In this document: positions 32,649-40,510 of the stretch, piece by piece | How positions within the stretch are numbered: position 1 is the first letter of the stretch | Layout of the letters: each line of letters begins with the position of its first letter | NCBI GenBank assembly: GCA_004294385.1 | Contig: REAP01000042.1 | Location: forward strand, 1-40,510 | Direction: 5' to 3' | DNA length: 40,510 nt | Source of the DNA: Oscillatoriales cyanobacterium | GTDB lineage: Bacteria; Cyanobacteriota; Cyanobacteriia; Cyanobacteriales; Microcoleaceae | Made by a program: the position numbers and the translations under genes | The notes under the pieces: generated by a model | Databases searched by the model: none | Told to the model about the DNA's origin: nothing | The model's input: the letters and a program-made list of their open reading frames with translations, nothing else

Positions 32649-33521
32649 TTATATGGTTTCGATCATCATAGCTGCGAGTTGTCGCAACTCAATTTTGGGT
32701 TGCCAATGTAGGCTGTGCATTAGTGCCGGATTGGATACTAATCGTTTATATTCAGGCTGAAAATTTTCAGCTTGTTCTAGATAGCGAGTCCAATCCAAAC
32801 CGACGTGTGAAAAGCAGACTTCTATCCAATCTTTTATAGAATGAGTTTTGCCGGAACCGATGACAGCTTCACAAATATTTTCCTGTTCTACTAGCGTCAT
32901 CATTCCCTGTGCTACATCCCCCGCAAATGTCCATTCTTTCTCTACATTGACATCGCCAATTTGGAGTTTTTCCTCAGATCCATGAACAATGCGCTTAGCG
33001 GCGAGTACAATTTTTTGGCTAACATGATTTGGCTTTCTGAGAGGGCTTTCATGATGGAATAAATATCCAACATAGGCTTTGATACCGAGACTTCTGTAAT
33101 ATCGAGCAGCATAAACTGATTGGATTCGAGCAACAGCATAAGCACTACTTGCTTCAAAAGCAGTATCCTCAGAAATAGGATTGCCATCATTATAGAATTG
33201 AACGCCGCTACCTGTAATAAAGACTTTAGAATTGGGGCTATGGTTGTAAACCGATTCTAAAATATTTAGTGTACCTGTCGAAATTGCTGCATGATTTTCA
33301 AACAGCGCATCGTGTCGCGTTGTTGATGTAGCTGCTAAGTGAAATACATAAGTTGGCCTGTGTTCTTTTATGAACTGCTCAACCTGTTCGTAGTCAGACA
33401 CATCGCCACGAATCCCATCTCCCGATCGCGATATAGCTAAAGATTTAATTCCTTTGGCTTTGCACAACTCATTGAGATAGTATCCATCTTGTCCGTTAGC
33501 ACCAAAAATCAAACTATTCAT
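32649..33521 (-). CDS. GDP-mannose 4,6-dehydratase-like SDR with YxxxR active site
   Basis: 290 residues from the ATG at 33521 (MNSLIFGANGQDG); a GTG at 33542 adds seven residues and neither start has a clear ribosome-binding site. GANGQDG (7-13) is the NAD(P)-binding motif of the GMD/extended SDR group, and VFHLAA is the second core motif. The catalytic tyrosine lies in AYAVARIQS (Tyr128) and the usual YxxxK lysine is Arg132. It is shorter than classical GMD (about 340-370). The likely job is to make or modify a nucleotide deoxysugar for the downstream polyglycosyltransferase. The Lys-to-Arg change makes activity uncertain. Confidence 0.85.
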   Translation of the reverse strand: MNSLIFGANGQDGYYLNELCKAKGIKSLAISRSGDGIRGDVSDYEQVEQFIKEHRPTYVFHLAATSTTRHDALFENHAAISTGTLNILESVYNHSPNSKVFITGSGVQFYNDGNPISEDTAFEASSAYAVARIQSVYAARYYRSLGIKAYVGYLFHHESPLRKPNHVSQKIVLAAKRIVHGSEEKLQIGDVNVEKEWTFAGDVAQGMMTLVEQENICEAVIGSGKTHSIKDWIEVCFSHVGLDWTRYLEQAENFQPEYKRLVSNPALMHSLHWQPKIELRQLAAMMIETI

Positions 33522-33620
33522 ACGATTAATTACTGACTGCACTGATAGAACACAATCATCAAAATTTTCTAAATCGCGAGGATATAATCCCTCGACAACA
33601 CTGATAGGTTAACGCCCACA

Positions 33621-35885
33621 CTAGAAAACTTTTTTAGGCACAATCAGGTAATTTATATTGTTAACAACTTTTTCCACCTTGTAGTCAACCAACTCAATGA
33701 ATTCCAAATAATCGCTCCAACAAGTTTTAAATTCTTCTTGAAACTGTTCTTCATATTCAAATATAATCGGCATCTGATGTCTTCTAATAGTTTCTATCGC
33801 CCCCTGCAATACGAATAGATCGCTACCCTGCACGTCTACTTTCATGAAACTGATAGGAGATTGAATATTCAGACTATCAATCGCTAGCGTTTCTACTTTT
33901 CTACCCTGTTTAGCATTAGGATCTAACCCGTAAGAACCGTAGGCACTAAATCGCTTAAAATCTGGAACCGGATAAAACATTACTTCCCCACTTTTATTAT
34001 ACACTGCTTTACAGATTGGCATAATATTTGTGCGACTGTTAGCGGCAATGTTCTTTTCAAGTACACTACAACTAAAATCATCAGCCTCGAAAGAAATAAC
34101 TCGCCCTTTTTCGCCAACAAACTGTGAGAAAAACAGCGTCATTTGTCCAAAATTTGCTCCGACATCCAGAACAGTAGAACCTTCCGTGATGTACTGCTTA
34201 GCAACTTCTACAATTTCTGGCTCAAAAATTCTACCTGCTTTCATGTAATTGACAATGACATCTTTCTCAACATTAGTTGGCAAATAATAATTGCCTATGG
34301 GAGTTTTATATAACGATAGATTTGGTGTTTCATTCTGGACAACATCTATTTCTTTTTGAAAAATTAGCATCCCAAAAGTATACTTATATTTAGCCGGATC
34401 GGGAGACCATTCACTAATTATAGGTTCTTCCAAAGACCAATCAATTTCATCCACTAGATACAAACCATTATTGAGGCATTCTTGGATTAAAGCTAATACG
34501 TCATTTTTGTCAAGGACATTCCATTCTAAGCCATACAGTTTGATTCCGGTTACTATTTTGGGTGTCCAATAGTCAAAAGTTACATATAGTTTGCCCTCAT
34601 TCGCTAGTAATCGAAAGGCTTCCTTGGCAAATCTATTAAAATCAACTTCGTGTTCTATGACAGACAAACAAGTTATATTTTGAAAAAAATTGTCTGGTAA
34701 TCCAGTCGCCATCAAATTGCCAACAATATACTTAACTCCAGCCACAGGAACATCTGGATTTCTAAAATCAATTCCGTATTTCTCACCTTTAATTCCTTTT
34801 AAAACAGTATTCTTTAACATATAAGAATCCGAGCTTCCCATGTCTAAGAAGTTACCATCTGTTAGCTCAACCAAAATATTTGCCAAATCCCAATCTTTAC
34901 AAATAAGACTGTGAGAAACATAACCATTTTGCTTCAAATATTGGGTGCATTGATCAATTTCAGCTCGGTTTTTCAGGAATTTACAACGCGACGCTCTTTT
35001 TGCCACAGAATCTGGAAAATAGTTAATTTCGTCAGAGGCAATAGTAATGTGTTTTTTAGGACTTGAAGGAACTTCATCGCAATTACTACTAATTTTAAGA
35101 ATAAACTCTTTTACTTCACCAGAGTTCTTAGCATAAACCGCCGGATTTTCTAAATTATTCCAAAGCTTAAATGGTAAGTCCCAGCCAACAATACAACGAG
35201 GTTTATATCGATTAATCTCCGTTTGGCAAGCTGCGTTGATAGCGCTTCCTTTCATCAATAAACCAATACATTTGTCTCCAATTTGTGACAATTCTTTAAG
35301 GTTCATGCCGCTGCAATCAACAAGATTGGTAGCCTGGTATTTAGGGGGAGCTGAACAGTAAAAATTGAGCTGAGGAAAATTTAATGCTATTTGCTTCAGG
35401 TGTTCGTTTAAATAAAAATAGCTTTGATTCGAGAAAACTTCCCCATTTTCTACTAAAATGCTGTTTTCTCTAACTTCTATTTCCTTTTCTACCTGCCCAA
35501 AAAAGTTGATCGCGGGGGTTTGAATCGGTATCGGTAGAAGATATTTATGATTAAGTCTATGCTGATACATCTGGCGATTAAAGGTGTGAACGTTATTTTG
35601 GTACGTCATACCGTAGAGTTTCAAGATGTCATCAAAAACCCCAAACCACATATTGACAAATATGGCATTATCTGGGCAGTTTTGTGTGGGTTCTGTGCCT
35701 TTGTATTCGCTGCCTTGATAGAGGGCGATCGCCAAATCTAAATCCTGCCAAAGATAAGCAGAGACTTCATCGCACTCTAGGGTAATTTTTGCCCCCGAAA
35801 AACTCATTCTAACCGCCTGAATTACGGCTCTTGTCAAAATCACATCGCCGCCGTGAAAACTGTTATGAATGAAGAAATGTGTCAT
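33621..35885 (-). CDS. fusion: GT-like N-domain, class I methyltransferase, FkbM methyltransferase
   Basis: 754 residues. Residues 1-270 begin HNSFHGGDVILTRAVIQAVR, which resembles the opening of GT9-like glycosyltransferases (cf. GDxxxxxP), but motifs are weak. Residues 300-510 form a first SAM-dependent methyltransferase with motif I FLDMGSSDSY at about 346 and a later IEHEVDFNRFAKEAFRLL block of Methyltransf_11 type. Residues 545-754 are a FkbM-type O-methyltransferase with motif I TVLDVGANFGQMTLFFSQ at about 571 and FMKVDVQGSDLFVLQGA. It probably methylates sugar residues of the glycan. An AGGA box seven bases before the ATG (35896-35893) supports the start. Third gene of the operon, 36 bases after the previous one. 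Confidence 0.85.
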   Translation of the reverse strand: MTHFFIHNSFHGGDVILTRAVIQAVRMSFSGAKITLECDEVSAYLWQDLDLAIALYQGSEYKGTEPTQNCPDNAIFVNMWFGVFDDILKLYGMTYQNNVHTFNRQMYQHRLNHKYLLPIPIQTPAINFFGQVEKEIEVRENSILVENGEVFSNQSYFYLNEHLKQIALNFPQLNFYCSAPPKYQATNLVDCSGMNLKELSQIGDKCIGLLMKGSAINAACQTEINRYKPRCIVGWDLPFKLWNNLENPAVYAKNSGEVKEFILKISSNCDEVPSSPKKHITIASDEINYFPDSVAKRASRCKFLKNRAEIDQCTQYLKQNGYVSHSLICKDWDLANILVELTDGNFLDMGSSDSYMLKNTVLKGIKGEKYGIDFRNPDVPVAGVKYIVGNLMATGLPDNFFQNITCLSVIEHEVDFNRFAKEAFRLLANEGKLYVTFDYWTPKIVTGIKLYGLEWNVLDKNDVLALIQECLNNGLYLVDEIDWSLEEPIISEWSPDPAKYKYTFGMLIFQKEIDVVQNETPNLSLYKTPIGNYYLPTNVEKDVIVNYMKAGRIFEPEIVEVAKQYITEGSTVLDVGANFGQMTLFFSQFVGEKGRVISFEADDFSCSVLEKNIAANSRTNIMPICKAVYNKSGEVMFYPVPDFKRFSAYGSYGLDPNAKQGRKVETLAIDSLNIQSPISFMKVDVQGSDLFVLQGAIETIRRHQMPIIFEYEEQFQEEFKTCWSDYLEFIELVDYKVEKVVNNINYLIVPKKVF

Positions 35886-35921
35886 ATTTGTATCCTGTTG
35901 TGGGGTGTATAGAGTCTTGAC

Positions 35922-37181
35922 TTAGTGTTTGATAATTTCCAGGTTAGGCAAAGGAAAGATGAGACCAACACCGCTATTCAGTGTTTCTTGCTCGCGCTTC
36001 AGAAATTCTTCCTTAAAATGCCACGGCAATACTAAATAATAGTCCGGCTTCATGGCCCTTGAATCGGCTTCGCTGACAATAGGAATGTCACTACCGAGCG
36101 TATAAGCACCATATTTATCTGGGTTTCTTTCCGCCGCTACATCTATTATCCGATTGTCAATTCCGCACCACTGTAAAATTGTATTACCTTTAGTCGATGC
36201 ACCGTAAATATGTATGCTTTTACCTTCCTTTTTCAGCATTTTTAGCAGCGAAACTAACTGCTCTTTATGCACGTTAATCCTGTCTTGAAAATTTTTGTAT
36301 GGTTTGTCGGTATCCAGCTCCATGTCAAATTCTGCCTGACGTAATAGCTTGATGCGCGTCACAGCTTCTTGGTTCTTAAAAGCAAAGGTGTCAAGATGCG
36401 TTGCATAACAGCGAATGCTACCGCCGTTGATGTCATTGAGTACGGCATCTACTATTTTCAAGTCAGCTTGTTTGAGAATATATTCGAGCACTGCTAAACT
36501 GTAATATTCTAAATGCTCGTGACAAATTGTGTCATAAGAATTCATTTTGAGCATGGATGGCATATAGGACATTTCAAAGACCCATAATCCATCAGGAGTT
36601 AGCGATTTTTTTATTTCCTTGCAGAAGCTTACCGGATCTTCTAGGTCATAAAACATGGCGATCGATGTAATAATATCAAATTTTTCGCCTTGCAAAACCT
36701 TGGTCAGTTCTTCTGAGGGGAAGATGTCTTGAATTGCCGTAATGTCTCCGGTTATTTCTTGAGCTACGTCAGATGGATCGACACCAAATTTGATAAAGTC
36801 TTGGGGATAGCACTTGAGTAAAGTGCCGTCATTACAGCCAATATCTAAAACACGAGCATTACTTTTGCCAATCAGCGATGCTGCTTCTTCAGTAATTTCC
36901 TGCAAGTGATTTCGCATAGTTTGGTTCGTACCGGAACGATACCAGTATGCAGAATATAAAACTTCGGGCGGTACGGTATGCTCCATTTGCAATAAACCGC
37001 AGGCTTTTTCATCTTTGGTGGGATCGCAGCGCACTAGAGAAAGGGCAATTTTTCTGAGGGGTGGTTCTTCTTTCCCAGGCTTGACAAATGAACCTTGCAA
37101 ATGCTGTTCACCTAAATTAATGACTGGAGTCAGTGCTGAAGAACCGCATACTCGACAAGTTTTACGATGGCCTAAGTGCAT
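35922..37181 (-). CDS. sugar C-methyltransferase (TylC3/NovU/TcaB9 type)
   Basis: 419 residues in the three-part layout of nucleotide-sugar C-3 methyltransferases. An N-terminal zinc site has Cys9, Cys12, Cys52 and Cys61. A central SAM domain has motif I VLDIGCNDGT (111-120), and CHEHLEYYS (about 208-216) is the catalytic-histidine segment. The C-terminal domain has the nucleotide-binding-like IHIYGASTKGNTILQ. The known relatives methylate a TDP-4-keto-6-deoxysugar, which fits the SDR gene downstream. An agaggt box six bases before the ATG (37193-37188) supports the start. Second gene of the operon, 19 bases after the DUF4254-like gene. Confidence 0.92.
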   Translation of the reverse strand: MHLGHRKTCRVCGSSALTPVINLGEQHLQGSFVKPGKEEPPLRKIALSLVRCDPTKDEKACGLLQMEHTVPPEVLYSAYWYRSGTNQTMRNHLQEITEEAASLIGKSNARVLDIGCNDGTLLKCYPQDFIKFGVDPSDVAQEITGDITAIQDIFPSEELTKVLQGEKFDIITSIAMFYDLEDPVSFCKEIKKSLTPDGLWVFEMSYMPSMLKMNSYDTICHEHLEYYSLAVLEYILKQADLKIVDAVLNDINGGSIRCYATHLDTFAFKNQEAVTRIKLLRQAEFDMELDTDKPYKNFQDRINVHKEQLVSLLKMLKKEGKSIHIYGASTKGNTILQWCGIDNRIIDVAAERNPDKYGAYTLGSDIPIVSEADSRAMKPDYYLVLPWHFKEEFLKREQETLNSGVGLIFPLPNLEIIKH

Positions 37182-37200
37182 TGCTTTACCTCTAAAATGT

Positions 37201-37653
37201 TTATTCTTGATGATAGCTGAGTTTGTCTACCATTGCTTGGAAATTTTTGTCTATTCCGTCTATACACTTATTCCGCTGCAAGTTCAAGATGGCTAGCTGT
37301 TTCACTACTTGATCTTTTTCTGTTATGGCTACTTTTTCAAATTCATACACTTTTTCTTGTTCGTGCCACAAGTTGCAGTTAACTTTGGCGAGTTCGGAGA
37401 AGATTTCGCCGATACTACCACCGATATCAGGTACATAATTGCCTTCTTTTTTATAAACTTTATTTGAGGCAAAAGTTAGGCGATCGCTCGGAATTTGCCC
37501 ACCTATAGCAGCACTGATAAATTCGTTGATTTCCTCCTGAAGCTGTTTTTCTTGAACTGCAAGGCTATTGAGTCTGATTTGGTCTTCGGAATGCCACTGT
37601 TTCAATTTGACAATTGTCAATTTGTCGCAGAGAGAGCCAAGTGTTTCTGCCAT
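37201..37653 (-). CDS. DUF4254-like protein
   Basis: 150 residues, helical. The N-terminus (LGSLCDKLTIVKLKQWHSED) and the later LNLQRNKCIDGIDKNF match my memory of DUF4254, a family found near LPS heptosyltransferase and glycan genes; its role is not known. The usual length is about 180-200, so this is a little short. It is the first gene of the five-gene glycan operon. A heptamer-like repeat (37706-37761) lies in its promoter region. It might assist glycosyltransferases as a scaffold; that is inference. Confidence 0.65.
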   Translation of the reverse strand: MAETLGSLCDKLTIVKLKQWHSEDQIRLNSLAVQEKQLQEEINEFISAAIGGQIPSDRLTFASNKVYKKEGNYVPDIGGSIGEIFSELAKVNCNLWHEQEKVYEFEKVAITEKDQVVKQLAILNLQRNKCIDGIDKNFQAMVDKLSYHQE

Positions 37654-37705
37654 AGGTCAATTGTGATTAATTTGAAAGAATTTGAGTCTGGATGCTGCCG
37701 ATAGA

Positions 37706-37761
37706 GGGCATAGCGCATTGGGCATAGGGCATAGCGCATTGGGCATTGGGCATAGGGCATA
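37706..37761. repeat. short variant STRR (gggcattgggcata)
   Basis: Eight heptamers alternating gggcatt, gggcata and gcgcatt, upstream of the glycan operon. Related to the array at 3932-4023. Confidence 0.8.
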
Positions 37762-38033
37762 CCTCAGTTTATTGAGAACTGCTATAGATCGTTTGCGATC
37801 GGACGAATACCCATTTTGGCTGTTCCCAGAATCATCCCACTATTTTATACAACGTCTCTGCACGTACACAGGATTATCTTACTAGAAAGCACTTTTGATT
37901 GAGATATCCGATCGCAACTGAGCAGCATCAGCACCACTTCCTCTGGAGGCTATTGACAAATTAAAACTCCAAAGCGTGCTCAATCATCAATTGACAAAAA
38001 ACATAAATTGTGATATATGGTATTTCTCAGTAG
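37762..38033. promoter_or_regulatory. divergent intergenic region with a candidate sigma-70-type promoter
   Basis: Between the glycan operon (minus) and ftsH (plus). A plus-strand TTGACA at 37991-37996, a 17-base spacer and TATATG at 38014-38019 form a good promoter. Its transcript would read straight into the MITE-like element at 38034 and on to ftsH at 38360. No gene was seen. Confidence 0.55.
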
Positions 38034-38239
38034 GTAGGGACACGGCAGTGCCCATTGGTGTCAACTTAAGCTGTGGGCCCGCCCCGTGTCCGTTAGTCAT
38101 CCCGCGAGTCCGCCAGGGACTGAAGTCCCTGTCTAATAGCGAAAGTCCTCTCAAAGAGGACTGAAGAGAAGAATCAACCCCTGTCGGACTGTGAAATGAA
38201 CGTTAAGTTGACACCTATGGGCTCTTGGAGTGTCCCTAC
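38034..38239. mobile_element. MITE-like element with long imperfect terminal inverted repeats
   Basis: The left end (gtagggacac, then gcccattggtgtcaacttaa) is matched by the right end (ttaagttgacacctatgggc, then gtgtccctac) as imperfect inverted repeats of about 35 bases. Inside are two perfect hairpins: agggact-ga-agtccct (38115-38130) and agtcctct-caa-agaggact (38144-38162). There is no transposase gene, so it would be non-autonomous. Related copies are at 40340-40510 and at the window start. A 62-codon open frame across its left end is not a gene. Confidence 0.8.
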
Positions 38240-38359
38240 AGCCGATCGCCCTTACCCGAATTCCCCACACACAAAAACAAGTTACAAATACGTTAAGATT
38301 GATGAACATAAATAAAAATTCCCAAATCACAGGGACTAAAAATTAGGAGATCGACCTCA

Positions 38360-40198
38360 GTGAATAAACGCTGGAGAAACGCAGGCCTGTACGCACTTCT
38401 GGCTATTGTAGTCATTGCCTTAGCAACCGCATTTTTTGACAAACCTCAGCAAACCAATGAAGTCTGGAAGTATAGTCAATTCATTCAAGAAGTCGAAGCG
38501 AAGAGAGTAGACAAAATCAATATCAGTTCCGATCGCAGCAAAGCCCTCGTCACAGCCCAAGACGGCAAAAAAGTGATCGTCAACCTGCCAAATGACCCAG
38601 AACTGATCAACATCCTCAGCAAAAACAACGTAGACATATCCGTCCTACCCCAAAACGACGAAGGGTTCTGGGTAAAAGCCCTCAGCAGTCTGTTTTTCCC
38701 GATTCTACTCCTAGTCGGACTGTTTTTCTTGGTACGACGCGCCCAAAACGGGCCCGGCAACCAAGCCATGAACTTCGGCAAATCCAAAGCTAGAGTCCAA
38801 ATGGAGCCCCAAACTCAGGTTACTTTCAGCGACGTCGCCGGCATCGAACAAGCCAAGCTAGAACTTGCTGAAGTCGTGGACTTCCTGAAAAATGCCGATC
38901 GCTTCACCGCAGTCGGTGCCAAAATTCCCAAAGGCGTGCTGCTAGTCGGCCCTCCCGGAACAGGCAAAACCCTCCTCGCGAAAGCAGTTGCTGGAGAAGC
39001 AGGCGTTCCTTTCTTCTCAATTTCCGGTTCCGAGTTTGTGGAAATGTTCGTCGGTGTGGGTGCTTCCCGCGTCCGCGACTTGTTTGAACAAGCTAAAACC
39101 AATGCTCCTTGTATCGTATTTATCGATGAAATTGACGCAGTAGGCCGTCAACGGGGTGCTGGTATGGGCGGTGGTAACGATGAACGAGAACAAACCCTCA
39201 ACCAGTTGTTGACTGAAATGGACGGTTTTGAAGGCAATACCGGTATCATTATTATTGCTGCTACGAACCGCCCTGATGTGCTGGATTCCGCGCTGCTGCG
39301 TCCAGGTCGTTTCGATCGCCAAGTAACAGTCGATCGCCCCGACTTCGGAGGCCGCCTCGAAATTCTCAACGTTCACGCCCGTGGGAAAAGCTTGTCAAAA
39401 GATGTGGACTTGGAGAAAATCGCCCGCCGTACTCCCGGTTTCACCGGTGCTGATTTGGCGAACTTGTTGAACGAATCGGCAATTTTGGCCGCCCGTCGCA
39501 ACTTGACCGAAGTCTCGATGGATGAAGTCAATGATGCGATCGATCGCATCCTCGCAGGCCCAGAAAAGAAAGACCGCGTGATGAGCGAAAAGCGTAAAAC
39601 CTTAGTTGCTTACCACGAAGCCGGTCACGCCTTAGTCGGTGCGCTGATGCCCGATTATGACCCCGTGCAAAAAATTAGCATCATCCCGCGTGGTGCTGCT
39701 GGTGGTTTGACTTGGTTCACACCTAGCGAAGACCGCATGGATTCTGGCTTATATTCTCGCTCATACTTGCAAAATCAAATGGCTGTTGCTTTAGGCGGCC
39801 GCATTGCTGAAGAAATTGTCTTCGGTGAAGAAGAAGTGACCACTGGTGCTTCCAGCGATTTACAACAAGTGGCAAAAGTAGCACGACAAATGGTGACTCG
39901 CTTCGGGATGAGCGAGGTACTAGGCCCTGTAGCGCTTGGTCGCCAACAAGGGAATATGTTCATGGGTCGCGATATCATGGCTGAACGGGATTTCTCGGAA
40001 AAAACCGCAGCCGCGATCGACAATGAAGTCCGCTTGTTGGTAGAACAGGCTTACCGACGTGCTAAAGATGTGCTGGTTGGTAATCGCCATGTCCTGAATG
40101 CTTTGGCAGAAATGTTAGTTGAAAAGGAAACTGTGGATTCGGAAGAATTGCAAACCTTGTTGGCTAATAGTGATGTCAAAATGGCGACTATTGCCTAA
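38360..40198 (+). CDS. ftsH: FtsH zinc metalloprotease, FtsH3-type
   Basis: 612 residues. This membrane-bound AAA+ protease degrades damaged membrane proteins. Two TM helices lie at about 9-25 and 110-126, around a small lumenal/periplasmic domain. Walker A GPPGTGKT is at 197-204, Walker B IVFIDEID at 252-259, the second region of homology follows at [20 protein letters not shown], the zinc site HEAGH is at 419-423, and the third ligand is probably Asp500. The N-terminal [12 protein letters not shown] and the C-terminal [17 protein letters not shown] match cyanobacterial FtsH3 (Slr1604-like), which pairs with FtsH2 in PSII D1 turnover and with FtsH1 in iron response. The start is GTG, with taggaga 9 bases upstream. 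It is monocistronic with a strong terminator. Confidence 0.95.
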   Translation: MNKRWRNAGLYALLAIVVIALATAFFDKPQQTNEVWKYSQFIQEVEAKRVDKINISSDRSKALVTAQDGKKVIVNLPNDPELINILSKNNVDISVLPQNDEGFWVKALSSLFFPILLLVGLFFLVRRAQNGPGNQAMNFGKSKARVQMEPQTQVTFSDVAGIEQAKLELAEVVDFLKNADRFTAVGAKIPKGVLLVGPPGTGKTLLAKAVAGEAGVPFFSISGSEFVEMFVGVGASRVRDLFEQAKTNAPCIVFIDEIDAVGRQRGAGMGGGNDEREQTLNQLLTEMDGFEGNTGIIIIAATNRPDVLDSALLRPGRFDRQVTVDRPDFGGRLEILNVHARGKSLSKDVDLEKIARRTPGFTGADLANLLNESAILAARRNLTEVSMDEVNDAIDRILAGPEKKDRVMSEKRKTLVAYHEAGHALVGALMPDYDPVQKISIIPRGAAGGLTWFTPSEDRMDSGLYSRSYLQNQMAVALGGRIAEEIVFGEEEVTTGASSDLQQVAKVARQMVTRFGMSEVLGPVALGRQQGNMFMGRDIMAERDFSEKTAAAIDNEVRLLVEQAYRRAKDVLVGNRHVLNALAEMLVEKETVDSEELQTLLANSDVKMATIA

Positions 40199-40258
40199 TT
40201 GATTTTGGATTTGGGATTTTAAATTTTGGATTTAATCTAAAGTTTGAAATCGGTAATT

Positions 40259-40300
40259 GGGGTTATTCTGGGATTTTCCGGGATAGCCCCGATTTTTTTA
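40259..40300 (+). terminator. intrinsic terminator of ftsH
   Basis: ggggttattctgg (40259-40271) pairs over 13 bp, with G-U wobbles, with ccgggatagcccc (40278-40290) around a six-base loop, followed by ga and seven T. It lies 60 bases after the ftsH stop codon. Confidence 0.9.
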
Positions 40301-40339
40301 TATCTATTAATTTCGATTACACCGGAATGACAAAGGAGA

Positions 40340-40510
40340 CGGCATTACTCATTGGTGTCAACTTAAGCCTGAAAGTCCGCCAAGTCCGTTTGTGAACCCG
40401 CGAGTCCAACCGGGGTTGAAACCCCTGTCTCAAAGCAAAAGTCCTCTCTCTCTTGACTGAAGAGAAGAATGATCAACTCATTAGTCCTCGATCGAGGACT
40501 TTTGCTATTA
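40340..40510. repeat. second copy of the hairpin-rich element, running off the window
   Basis: It shares cattggtgtcaacttaagc, cccgcgagtcc and ctgaagagaagaat with the element at 38034-38239, in the same orientation. Its hairpins are ggggtt-ga-aacccc (40412-40425) and agtcctcg-at-cgaggact (40483-40500). Its right end lies outside the window. Confidence 0.8.

Noticed and set aside
37976..38164. 62-codon open frame before ftsH
   Set aside because: It runs across the promoter candidate and the left end of the MITE-like element; no homology recognised.

Overview
The window reads as chromosomal DNA of a filamentous, non-heterocystous cyanobacterium of the Oscillatoriales type (Microcoleus, Oscillatoria or Phormidium-like). 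The grounds are the very frequent HIP1-type octamer GCGATCGC and its core CGATCG, many short dispersed palindromes and heptamer repeats typical of these genomes, and cyanobacterial families: an FtsH3-type protease, a DevBCA-type exporter, a TPR-CHAT protein, DUF4351/DUF2887 nuclease-like proteins and an ABC1 kinase. The genus is inference; no rRNA or tRNA gene was seen.

Layout. 0.3-1.7 kb: two secreted proteins, one with a beta-trefoil lectin fused to an NlpC/P60 peptidase. 1.8-5.3 kb: housekeeping genes (ABC1/UbiB kinase, a small cysteine-containing protein, cobU). 5.4-7.6 kb: two GT2 glycosyltransferases, the first with an N-terminus made of a heptamer repeat. 7.6-17.8 kb: an accessory, decaying region. 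It holds a two-TM protein with an in-frame TGA, a split DUF2887 nuclease, a 1000-residue TPR-CHAT protease with repeat DNA inside its protease domain, a hairpin array that carries a duplicated gene end, a small gene with an in-frame TAA, a CDF metal transporter wrecked by palindromic repeats, a WcaF-like acetyltransferase and a DUF4351 protein.

17.8-22.1 kb: a TetR repressor divergent from a DevBCA-type efflux operon, with two identical 15-bp operators between them. 22.1-25.7 kb: a membrane-anchored chimera of a tyrosine-recombinase N-domain and a lambda-type GH104 lysozyme, a YihY protein and a CNNM/CorC-like protein without CBS domains. 25.8-37.7 kb: a five-gene minus-strand operon for surface glycan or glycoprotein synthesis. 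Its order of transcription is a DUF4254-like protein, a C-methyltransferase, a GT-like/methyltransferase/FkbM fusion, a GMD-like SDR, and a 2266-residue polyglycosyltransferase carrying GT9-, GT2-, GT4- and GT41-like domains plus four copies of an unnamed ~105-residue domain. 38.3-40.2 kb: ftsH, flanked by copies of a hairpin-rich, MITE-like element.

The best candidates for something undescribed are the polyglycosyltransferase operon with its repeated domain, the recombinase-lysozyme fusion, and the CHAT-containing region, which may be the remains of a conflict system. Everything here is from reading sequence; family names were recognised from memory and not searched.
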